Shown: in pieces, positions 55,001 to 64,000 of the stretch
Layout of the letters: each line of letters begins with the position of its first letter
How positions within the stretch are numbered: the first letter of the stretch is position 1
Assembly (NCBI GenBank): GCA_947044365.1
Contig: OX345638.1
Span: 10,560,701 to 10,624,700 of the forward strand
Length of the DNA stretch: 64,000 nt
From: Petrosia ficiformis
Lineage: Eukaryota > Porifera > Demospongiae > Haplosclerida > Petrosiidae
Direction of reading: 5' to 3'
Notes under the pieces: model-generated
What the model was told of the DNA's origin: nothing
The model's input: the letters and a program-made list of their open reading frames with translations, nothing else
Databases searched by the model: none
Program-made: the position numbers and the translations under genes

Positions 55001-58000
55001 CAATAGTTTAGTTTCAGATACATGTTGATTCTTCACTGCTTTATACAGATCACCATCCTATAGTAATATATGAATATAGATATATAATTATTATCACACA
55101 ACATAATACATACTAGTTTATACTGTTCCTCTTCTGTGAGTGTTTTTGATGATTGTAATTCTAAATAATTATAAAAGATGAATATAACAAATGATATAGT
55201 ATGTTATATGTTATTATACTGGAATCACATGTAAGCTATAAATATCATTATTACTATTGGAAGTGTACTACTGATTTTGTTTCACTACTGGCTTTTAGAC
55301 TACATAATTATGACATTACTGGAAGATTTGCAAACAATGAGATTTTTAGACAACAGAATATATGGTTCATGTGAAATGGCTCTTCGTTATCAAAACAAAC
55401 AAATTATTTATCAAAATCATGTAACATTTTTATTTATTACCTTAGTTCTTAACATGTATATATAGATAGATGAATAACAGGTAGTAATAACAATATTCAT
55501 AGTTTACATGTGATTTAATTGTATACAAACGCCTGTGACCACCTCTGGTGGTATAATAAAAGTGAGTTCATGGGAAGTATGTGGTTCAACCATTTCCAAG
55601 TTTTCTACTGTTCTAGTTCTATGACATTTAGGATGCATTAGCTCCATGACTACATGGTTAGCATGCACGAATACAATAAGTCCATTATCGCACGGATACC
55701 GGAAAATATCAGTTGTTGTATACGCGTATTGTCACTCGTCCTTCAGACTCATGACAATACTTCGTATCCAACTCATGATATTTACCGGTGTCTATGCGAT
55801 AATATAAATATATACTACACTTTGACACTTGCAGAAACAATACAACTAGTATTTAGATACATCAATCATCATGTACATTCTGTGCACATGGAAACAACAC
55901 AAAATATCATTACAACATCATACCTTCATGAAACCAGGAAAGATGTCTGGTCTTATCAGCTGAGCATTTTATATTGCTTACATCACAGAAGAGTATTTCC
56001 TCATGTTCACTAATTAGATGGCAAAGATGGAATGAGGAATCTGTACATCCTTCGATTTTACATCGAAACCCTTCCTGTGTAGAAGCCAGAGAATCAGTCC
56101 AGCCAAACTTGTGGACAATTGATTCTATACCTTGATGAATCATACGACGGATATTGAAGCAGTTACGAGATGGACCGAAGTAGCGTATAGTTAATGATTT
56201 GACCTGATCTAGTAAATGTAGAGCACCACCAAAATATTGACACCTCAGGACAACTTTATTACGATAAACATCATTAACCAACTGAAATTGAGTTGGAGAA
56301 ACATGCCCCATGAGAAACACTACAAGTGATGTGAAGAGACCATTAGGAATCAATTCATCATCCCATGTTAGATATAGAGGCTCAATAGCATCACTACTAT
56401 CTTCAAATGGATCATCGATTGTATCCAGGACACATGGAATGAAATATCTTGTGTCATTTGGGATCTGTGATATGATTAGTAAGCCTTTCATTAGCTCTAG
56501 GAAATCATCACAAGAGAAAACATCCTCTTCGAATTCCATGGTGTCTAGTAACTCTCGTTTGAACATTCCTTTTGTTTTAAGGCTCTTAATTGTGGCATTG
56601 TCATAGCGATCATCTCCATATGAAACAGCAATTATCTGAGACAGCATATCAAATAACACTTGTGGGTCAAGAAACACCACGTGAGATAGAATACCAGGGA
56701 AGTGGAGATAAATGGACAGATTATGGAAGTACCACAAAGCAGCCTGTACCTCCTTACGTTGCATACCAACTGACTTTCCAATCTCAACACATTCATCAAG
56801 GCTTATTATTCTTCGACCTTTTGTTTTTGATTTTAGCTCTACCTGGAAGAAGAACCATCGTGCAGGAACTTCAGCTCTTATGTAAGATCGACCTGTACTA
56901 CGTCGGATTCTTTCAGCAATCTCTTCTTCATTTCTACCTCTACCCATATTGTTAACTGGAAAGATTATATCTTTACCTTTGATGTAATCATGTCTGACAT
57001 CTTCATAATTCTTAAGCTCACTATGAAGACGCTCATTCTTCTCATCAAGGCTCTCTTTAAGTTCATTACTTTCTTGAAGCCTTTCATATTCATCATAGCA
57101 AGTACCAATCACTATAAAGTGTGGCCTTCCGTGCTTTTGTACTCCTTTGAAGATTGGAGGACGAAGCTGAGACTTGCAACGAAAAAAGCTCTTTGTAAGC
57201 TGCATAGTGCTCATCTGTCTTTTTTCACCTTCACCAACTTTTCTCCCATGCACTGAATAGAAGAAATTTGCAGCATCATCAAGCTTTTCATCAAGCCTAA
57301 AAAGAACCATATTGAGAGAATGATAACGAAGTAGTGTTGGAGCAATATCTAGGAAAGCAGCCTGACCTCCTAAGTCAACACCATACATCCTATGAGTGTT
57401 ATACAATTCGTCAAATTTCTTTACTTCAGTAATCAATTGAAGAAGTTCTTCATTTAAAGTAGTAGAATCAGTAGATAGAGATTCTGAGGGCTTCTTCTTT
57501 GGCATTGCTTGCGATGTTAGTAATGGCTTCTCTTTGGACTCTTGTACTCCAGAAATCGATTGTAGCTGTTCTTCATCTGAAGAGTGGTCAGTAGGCGGAG
57601 GCTTATTCTTTGGCATTACATGTGATGTAAGTAATGGCTGCTCTTTGGACTCTTGTACTCCAGAAATCAATTGTAACTGTTTCTTATCTGGAGAATAGTC
57701 AGTAGGCACAGAATCATCAGGTTTCTTTTTTGGTGTCCTTTGTGATAGGACTAATAGCTTCTCTTTGGACTCTTGTACTCCAGACATCGATTGTAGCTGT
57801 TCTTCATCTGAAGAGTGGTCAGTAGGCTGAGGCTTATTCTTTGGCATTACATGTGATGTAAGTAATGGCTGCTCTCTGGACTCTTGTACTCCAGACATTA
57901 ATTGTAACTGTTCCTTATCTGGAGAATAGTCAGTAGGGAGAGACTCATCAGGTTTCTTTTTTGGTTTCATTTGTAATGGGACTAATGGCTTCTCTTTGGA

Positions 58001-61000
58001 CTCTTGTACTCTGGACATCAATTGTAGCTTATCGTTATCTCGAGATTGGTCAGTAGGTAGAGAGTTGAGAGGCTTCTTCTTTGGAGTCCTTAGTGATGAG
58101 AATAATGACTTCCATTTAGACCGTTTCACTTTAGATATTGATTGTAGCTGTTCTTTATCTTGAGAATGGTCAGTAGGCAGAGAGTCATGAGGTTTCTTCT
58201 TTGGCATTGCTAGCGATGTGAGCAATGGCTTCTCTTTGAACTCTTTTACTTCAGAAATTGACTGCAGCTGTTCTTTATTTTGAGAGCGGTCAGTAGGCAG
58301 AGAATCGTGAGGCTTCTTCTTTGGTGTCACTTGTGAGGTGAGTGGTGTCTGTTCAACAGATTCTATTTCTTCTTGTGAGGTATTCTTCACTTGATCTTCA
58401 TTAGATTCTTGTAATTCTTGAGGTTCAGTTTCATCACTTTGAGTTCGAACACAGTACTTTATGGCCTGAAGGAATTTGATTTTCATTGTCTCGGGATCTG
58501 CTGATGTCCAAAAGCAGCTTTCATCAGACATAATAACATCATCACATTCCTCTTTACTAACCAAACGTACCTCGGGAGCTTTAGCAACAGGAGTGCTGTG
58601 ATGTTCAGTGACTGGTTCCTTTCTCAATAACAAATTTAACAAGGACGTCTTGCCAACTCCTGATGCGCCAAAGAGTGCAAAGCTTGTCCACTTCACACTG
58701 ACGAATCCTTTCGATTGGGCATTCTCCAGTATTTGTAAAAGCTCTGTATAATAAAATATAATTATAAGATGATAACTTGTTTGTTGAAATAGAATATTAA
58801 ATTCAATTTTGAGATTACATTTATCATAAACCCAGAAATGTTAGCTGGACATTAACTATGTTAGTAATTGTGAGATTACATTAAATTAAATAGCTGTTAA
58901 TTATTATAGTTGTTAGTTCACATATAACTATTTGGTAATATGACTGTTTATGTGAAACATCATGATAGTTGTGTGGTTAAATTGTTTATCTCTCATTGCG
59001 ATGGTCCAGGATCAAATCCTGGCATGACATTGTGTTTCTTATGTCTTAATATCAGAAATGTCATTAATGGATGCTAAAGTGTGAATTTTAGCTAAAACAC
59101 TAAAATATAAAGATCATTGACTTCTCCAGGATAACAGTATACAGTGGCGGATCAAGAAGTAGGGAAAAGGTGGTACAAAAAACTGGGTGTGCAGAAATAT
59201 TTGTTCATTATTTATTCATAATAGGTGTGGCTAGCCAATACACATGCACATGATAATATTTTCCATATTAAGCATTTATTTACATATAATTAATGAGTTC
59301 ATAATTATTAAGGCACATGGAATAGAAGTCAATATAGCGGCAAATATTTCAAAGGTGTGCCCTCAAGTAGCTATGAATCTCATTAATGAGTAAAAAAAGG
59401 GGATACAACTGCATCTTAAAACCCCCTGGATCTGCCACTGGTACAAACGAAAATGAAAATAAATTCATTTCCTGTTGAAGTATTAAAATGTTTAAAGTTA
59501 CTTCTTATCTACTTTATATACATAAATAATTATTATCACCTTGTGGAGTAGGTTCAATCTCTATTGCTCCCTTTATGTGTGGTGCAATCTAAGAAACAAA
59601 AATGTAATTATAATTATATGTCCACTAACATCAAAATACAAACATACCGTATTCTGTATGTTAGAATATACAAAACGATTTTCAATATCTCTGAGACTCA
59701 ATAGTTTGCAAATCTTTAAATCTGCAAGGAGGGTCAGCTGTTCCCTTGTTAACTCAAACCTGCTGAGGTAGTCTTCTGCACAGTAACAGAATACTAGAAG
59801 AAGAGAACCTGGTAAAGCAGCTAGTAGAGGGACTGATAATTCATTACAGCCTAACGTGTGACAGAGTGACTTGTGCAGACTGGATATATTTGAGAGCTTC
59901 ATTTTATAATAGTCTGTTTCATCCACTTGCAGAATAAACATGCTGTCACTCTCTGCATTAAACAAGATTCCTGGAAACTCCTTCAAATGACGACGGTTAC
60001 AATAATCGTCAAAAAGATGACAATATTCGATCCACTTTATCTCTAGCTTGGGATATAAGCAATTCAAAAATACTTCTGAAATAATAGCTACTGGCTTGAA
60101 ATTAAACCAAGACACACGTATATTCTTGAAATAATGATTCAAATCATCAACACCTGTGATATCTTGTGGTACAGGAAGCCCTAGCTGATTTTGCAACAAT
60201 CTGACTACGTCATCGATCACTATTGGTATCCTTCTCTGTCGATCATACCAATATCCATTGATTTCTCGGTAAAGATTTTCCATTGTTAACAAATAACAAG
60301 TACTAAATACCTCTATGACTTCCTCAGTTTGTGCTAGTAATGCAAGATTGACATCATAGTTTGGTTTCAGCAGAGTAGATAATTTCGGAGAATCTCGCTG
60401 TAGTAGAATGAAATTTGGATCGTATCGTTTTCTCCTTTGCAAATATTCCCTTTCCTGCCTCCTGTCATCTTTCTCACCTTCTTCAGTGTCAATACCTATA
60501 GAACAAACAGAAGGAAAGTAATCATTCTCATCAACTCTATATGGTATCAAAGACAATACAATGTACTTCAAGCATAATATAGTATGTAAATAGGAAAGAG
60601 AAGTGTAATTTCATTCATTAAATCCACACTAGTGAGGTGCTACAAGTTGGGAGTTTCAATGATAGACAAACCGCTAATTTTCCTTAACAAAGAAGGGATC
60701 AGTGGTATAGCCACACCTGAGCACACATGGGCCCGTGGTTAATGTGTTTAGTCTCTTGATTAATTAACTTTCAAAGGTAATGTAAAAATGTCACGATCAA
60801 GCATGCCCATAAGCATTTCTCTTGCACAACAAACTTCAAAACCTGGCTGCTCCAGGAACCCAAACTACATACAGTAGAAGTTAATAAAAATGTTTTGTAT
60901 TTGTAGTACAGCTGTAATATGGAACTGACTGTTTCAAAGTTGATATTCCAGAAGCTTCTGTCCAGCTTCATCAGCAGTCACAGCTCTTTACTCCATGTGG

Positions 61001-63931
61001 AAATAGCAAAGCAATTGTATTAAAAAAGATGAACATGACTGCTAAAGACAGTTGAGTTGCATCAGATTCTCATGCTTTCATAGATGTTAGGAAATACTTG
61101 AAGTTAGCAGGAGTGATGAGTAGCTACATAAACAACTCCACAGTAGAGTTTTACAAACAAGAAGCTTCGTGACTACTTTAGAGCTCATTATAAAAATGGA
61201 ATTTTAGTGTCCACATAATTAGTAACTGTTTATTGATTTGAGTTACATAGCTAATGTTGTAATTTTACAACATTCTGCTCAGAAAGGAAGTACCACCTAG
61301 TTACTAGAATTACTAAACTTCACTACAATTCAAAGGGTCCTGGTGGCACCACTCCAAAAATTACTGCAGCTTACGATGGTATGCAAGTCAGCCTTCTATT
61401 GTACAAAACACACAGGCTTTGTTGACACTTTCCTTCCAGTGTCCGACCTTTGATGCTACTTTGAAGTTAGCTTAGGTCACTTTTTAAAAGTAAAAGGAGA
61501 TTAGAATAGAATATAGTGTATGACGACACATATGTGATGCATTTACTAAGTTATACTTGCTTTGTAGTTTGCTTTAAATGATGTTGGGAGAGTAAATGAA
61601 AAAACAGTTTGCTCGTAGTCGCTGTGTTTGCTATTAATTGGTATGCAAGGTTGAGACGACTGTTAAATTGCACCAGTAGGTCGAGAAAGATGCAAATTAC
61701 CTGTGTTCAGTTGTAATAAAGGTTTTGCTTTGATGAGGTTGTGAGCCACACACATATGATCAGTATAAATAATCCATGGTGGGTGTGGTTGGAATAATTA
61801 TAATTAGCTGGTTAATTTTTGAAATGGCCACAGGTTGTGAAACTAAGTGATATATGATCTATCACTGAATATTTAATTACTGAGTTTTAATGAAGATTTA
61901 GCACACTACGAAATGTAGAATGTGTGTAGTACAAAACTGCAATGTAATGTTTCATTGACTCCTCCTATATGTACAGTTTTGTATACCATATATGCTTAAA
62001 GGAACACATAGCTGTTCATTTCTTTTCTGGACCTCTGCACTTGGCACTTAAACAATTAATATGGGTGTTTATTTGAGGTAGTCTCTTAAACTATTTTGGA
62101 ACTGTTTGAAACTTTCTATACATCATTATCAATCTTATAACTAACTGTCTACCAAATTTAAAATACTGTGTTGTTTCCATGAGTCCAGTCAGACTCGACA
62201 GAGGAGATATGCTTGGAATAAGTAGCTTTCACTTACACTGCAGCTCTTTTTCAGTACTCTTGATAACAAATTCTGGACTAAACTGAGTAAACTCATAACC
62301 TATGAAACAATTTCTGCAACACATGTTTGCAAATGCCACACCCAAGTGTTTAATTAAAGTCAGGCATTTATTGGATGTTTCAACCTGGCGTCTAATCAAG
62401 ACAGGCACTTATTCAGGAGAGGCATTTCTTTAAGCATATACAGTATATGATATTGGGTTGCTCTACTTGCAGTAAACAGCTCAACTCATATGTATACTCA
62501 ATCTTTATACATGCTACCAGGACACAAAACAGAATTTTTGTTATCACCTTGTTCTTCCATAGAGACACTTTGGCAAAATGGCTTTTCTTGTTGGTTCAAC
62601 TGCATGAAAAGAAAATGTAATCATAATACTCAAGTGCATTATAGTGAACATTGGAAGGCACCTTTATGATTGCTTTCCCATGTGTTAAAACTGTATAATA
62701 TTGTAGGATTTTTTTGTCACAGTATAATATTATGTAGTTGAAGACATTCTGTGGGCCTGGTCAATTATTGGGCAGTATATAGAGTTGAGGGTTGAGGGGT
62801 TGGTCAGTTAATGGTATGGTGATATATTAAATATTATTTATCATATTCTATAGCACCAAAGAGGAGTTTATAGCCTATAGTATAACACAGTAGAGCGGGG
62901 ACAAAACTTAGGTATTATTCACAGTTAAGTTGCAAATGTGAATTTTTTTACATCTTAAATAATTTCTACTATATAACAGAATGCACACAACCACAAAATG
63001 TTTTACTTAAATTTTATTGTTTTTAATAGAATTAATCAGCTAAACAGCACCTATTGTAAGTAGAAAAAACTACAAAACCAGAAGCCGATTCATTGACAAC
63101 AGAGGATGAGACATAATAAGTGACACTTGTGTCATATCAATTATATACGTACATGAGAAATACTGCGTCAAAACAATGTGTTATGATCCTAATTATATCA
63201 TACAATTATTATTTAATAACTCTATGAGTACTAAAAACTCTAACCTTGTCTTCTGTTTTTCTCTTGATGATTACATATCCTCCAATGGTAACAGAAAGTA
63301 CTTTCTCTTTTCTCAAATCCTCTTCATTACTCTTCACTAGTTTTATTAGCTCTTCATGAAGATGAAGGGGAGCATAGCAGATCACGATAAAGGAGTTCCC
63401 TTCGTTCACCACCTTCACCATTACATGTCTAGCATTGTCATGAAAAGCTTTTCTGAGTAAACTTTGTATATCACTCAGTGTTGTCTTATCTCCTTCCCAT
63501 TCTAAAACGAACTTTACTTGCTCTGATTTCAGAAGATTTTTATGTGAATGCTTCATAAAATCCTGACCATATATATGTTGTGTTTGGATCGTCATACAGA
63601 ACTCATCAATTGATTTGTTGAATTCCTCGATGAGATGGATTGCATCTTGTAGGTCAAACTCTTTGGCAATGGCTTCAAGGCGTTTTGTATTCGTTAAAGA
63701 TGTGTTATCACTGACAATTCTCATTGCATCATTGAGTGATTCTGCAGCTTCAGCATTCTTCCTTAACTCCTGGTAAAGACTCAGAAAATATTTCAAGTCA
63801 TCTAAAGAGACGGGTTTGTTTTTAAGAATTTTAGTCACTTTACTGATTAGTATACAAAGTTCTCCCCTCTTTTCTTCAAACTCAGGATGGTACTTCTCAG
63901 ATATCTTGTAACGACCTACACTATCATCATT
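48999..63931 (-). CDS. Gene 3: X - Y - ROC/COR - ankyrin protein (gene span, 5' end outside window)
   Basis: Exons in transcript order: 63245-63931, 62548-62599, 59648-60495, 59540-59588, 55924-58743, 55114-55160, 54962-55057, ten ankyrin exons (54284-54382 down to 49631-49729), 48999-49091. They sum to 5682 bp with consistent phases and no stop. Order and lengths match gene 1 except for three fewer ROC repeats and only one type B linker between X and Y. The Death exon should lie just beyond 64000. Three mobile insertions sit in the ankyrin introns but spare all exons and splice sites. Confidence 0.7.
49631..54382 (-). CDS. Gene 3 ankyrin exon array (ten one-repeat exons)
   Basis: Exons 49631-49729, 49950-50048, 50259-50357, 50580-50678, 50887-50985, 51931-52029, 53136-53234, 53453-53551, 53771-53869 and 54284-54382, all 99 bp and phase 0-0, each one ankyrin repeat. 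All donors read GTAAGTA or GTAGGTA, and acceptors are TAG/CAG. Introns are near-identical to those of genes 1 and 2. Three introns are enlarged by mobile elements. Confidence 0.85.
51195..51902. mobile_element. 0.7-kb inverted-repeat DNA element in an ankyrin intron
   Basis: The left end reads GGAGCTTATGAGCG...CACGAAGGAGCGTCAAACT and the right end, reversed, GAAGCTTATGAGCG...CGCAAAGGAGCATCAAACT: imperfect inverted repeats of about 45 bp. It interrupts the otherwise standard intron between exons 50887 and 51931. No transposase; non-autonomous. Confidence 0.7.
52231..53115 (+). mobile_element. 0.88-kb insert with 'cgtaggcgg' ends in an ankyrin intron
   Basis: The left end 'accctcgccgcgtagcgtag' and right end 'cgtaggcgagggtcccg' bound an insert with TGTGTGTC repeats (52279-52320). 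It splits the standard intron block atattta|tttaatattt, and the flanks atttatt / attcatt look like a 7-bp target duplication with one mismatch. Related to the repeats at 28797 and 37173. Confidence 0.6.
53975..54201. mobile_element. 227-bp MITE in an ankyrin intron
   Basis: Contains the perfect inverted pair GTGAAAATCAGTCTTATTT / AAATAAGACTGATTTTCAC, with about 13 further imperfectly paired bases on each side. It interrupts the standard intron after 'cataacaggtta'. Confidence 0.75.
54962..55160 (-). CDS. Gene 3 exons joining ROC/COR to the ankyrin array
   Basis: Exon 55114-55160 (47 bp, linker with LTEEEQYKL) and exon 54962-55057 (96 bp, divergent ankyrin repeat with DGDLYKAVKN and LLLNKGANPN). 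Same lengths and phases as in genes 1 and 2. Confidence 0.75.
55685..55802. repeat. Foldback element in a gene 3 intron
   Basis: The paralogue of the hairpin at 13263-13380: TTATCGCACGGATACCGG on the left and CCGGTGTCTATGCGATAA on the right. The position in the intron is the same. Confidence 0.65.
55924..58743 (-). CDS. Gene 3 large exon: ROC-like GTPase with internal repeats, then COR-like region
   Basis: 2820 bp, 939 full codons, phase 1 in and out. The P-loop is GASGVGKTS, G3 is GVDLGGQ and the G4-like motif is VIGTCYDEY. The COR-like region has VVFLDPQVLFDMLSQII and YFIPCVLD. It is very similar to 13502-16681 but has eight internal repeats and a three-codon deletion before VIMSDESCF. The C-terminal Cys/His cluster is kept. 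No stop or frameshift, so it is probably functional. Confidence 0.8.
57405..58337 (-). repeat. Coding tandem repeats (8 units) inside the ROC domain of gene 3
   Basis: Same 37/40-residue units as gene 1. A block of three units (40, 40 and 37) present in gene 1 is absent. Flanking units match gene 1 one to one. Confidence 0.85.
58963..59030 (+). repeat. tRNA-like (SINE-type) fragment, copy 2
   Basis: The paralogue of 16901-16966, with TGTGGTTAAATTG and the T-arm CCAGGATCAAATCCTGG. There is no matching acceptor stem. A relic present before the gene duplication. Confidence 0.4.
59142..59440. mobile_element. 299-bp MITE with CAGTGGCGGATC ends
   Basis: The left end CAGTGGCGGATCAAG and the right end GGATCTGCCACTG are inverted. 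The flanks gtata / gtaca may be the remains of a target duplication. Gene 1 has uninterrupted 'cagtataagag' at the matching place (about 17340). Confidence 0.6.
59540..59588 (-). CDS. Gene 3 short exon between Y and ROC
   Basis: 49 bp, phase 0 in, phase 1 out. Encodes IAPHIKGAIEIEPTPQ. It is the same length as the gene 1 exon at 17444-17492, with one residue difference. Confidence 0.7.
59648..60495 (-). CDS. Gene 3 domain Y exon (about 283 aa)
   Basis: 848 bp, enters with 2 nt, leaves in phase 0. One codon longer than in gene 1. Conserved segments include MENLYREINGYWYDRQRR, LGLPVPQDI, FDDYCNRRHLKEFPGIL, LPGSLLLVFCYC and KLLSLRDIENRF. The function is unknown, as for gene 1. Confidence 0.72.
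60496..62547. other. Intron of gene 3
   Basis: About 2 kb between linker B and domain Y. The place of the second A/B linker pair and the gypsy element of gene 1 is taken by unrelated sequence. No exon, transposon ends or RNA gene recognised. A 66-codon minus-strand frame at 60771-60971 is unsupported. Confidence 0.45.
62548..62599 (-). CDS. Gene 3 linker exon (type B)
   Basis: 52 bp, phase 0 in, phase 1 out, donor GTGATA. Encodes LNQQEKPFCQSVSMEEQ. It is homologous to the gene 1 type B exons but three codons shorter. It joins X to Y directly in phase. Confidence 0.6.
62600..63244. other. Intron of gene 3
   Basis: AT-rich intron between X and linker B. No supported feature. Confidence 0.4.
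63245..63931 (-). CDS. Gene 3 domain X exon (229 aa)
   Basis: 687 bp, phase 0 to 0, with acceptor ATGTACAG and donor GTTAGA. If the donor is unused the frame runs to a stop at 63209. Conserved with gene 1: YGQDFMKHSHKNLLKSEQVK, WEGDKTTLSDIQSLLRKAF, VVNEGNSFIVICYAP and VLSVTIGGY. The upstream linker A and Death exons would lie right of the window. Confidence 0.7.
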
Positions 63932-64000
63932 CTGTACATGTGGTAGGTACAGAGTAATAAATTACAAATAATGAAGTTGTTATTATCATAGCATTCCATT

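Overview
The window looks like nuclear DNA of an early-branching metazoan, most probably a demosponge of the Amphimedon type. It is AT-rich and has many short GT-AG introns, Death / ROC-COR / ankyrin proteins, an ABCB-type transporter fragment, LINE and gypsy relics and many small inverted-repeat transposons. The organism call is an inference from gene content and style; no sequence comparison was possible.

Layout: one tandemly repeated block dominates. Each block has a minus-strand Death-domain gene ending in ankyrin repeats. Beyond its 3' end lies a plus-strand ABC-transporter nucleotide-binding-domain pseudogene, then a minus-strand LINE relic, then the Death exon of the next gene. Gene 0 enters from the left edge (Death exon 2053-2344, linker exon 433-494). 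Gene 1 spans 7192-30647 and is complete. Gene 2 spans 34597-45948 and is complete but has a different domain set. Gene 3 spans 48999-63931, and its 5' end lies beyond the right edge. The ABC pseudogenes are at 5321-6257, 32964-33969 and 47620-48585.

Gene 1, read from splice sites and phases on the minus strand, encodes Death - domain X (about 226 aa, unnamed) - short linkers - domain Y (about 282 aa, unnamed) - ROC-like GTPase with a COR-like region (one 3.18 kb exon) - ankyrin repeats. The ankyrin part has ten 99-bp exons, one repeat per exon, all phase 0-0. All phases agree and the joined exons sum to 6516 bp (2171 codons plus stop). Gene 3 has the same order from X onwards (5682 bp in the window). 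Gene 2 keeps Death and ankyrin but has a coiled-coil block at the splice position where genes 1 and 3 have ROC-COR, giving a 1797-bp (598-codon) model.

The most unusual features are a 37/40-residue repeat array inside the GTPase domain between its G1 and G3 motifs (11 units in gene 1, 8 in gene 3), ankyrin exon arrays whose introns are almost identical, and the phase-preserving swap of ROC-COR for coiled coil. Death + ROC-COR + ankyrin resembles the parts of DAPK- and MFHAS1-like signalling proteins in a different order. A role in innate immune or cell-death signalling is plausible but is only an inference.

Mobile DNA fills much of the intron space: a dead Ty3/gypsy element (18828-23542), a 1.8-kb inverted-repeat element (28063-29883), a 1.2-kb element with 9-bp target duplication (11111-12303), and several MITEs. 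For some of them a paralogous intron in this window preserves the empty site.
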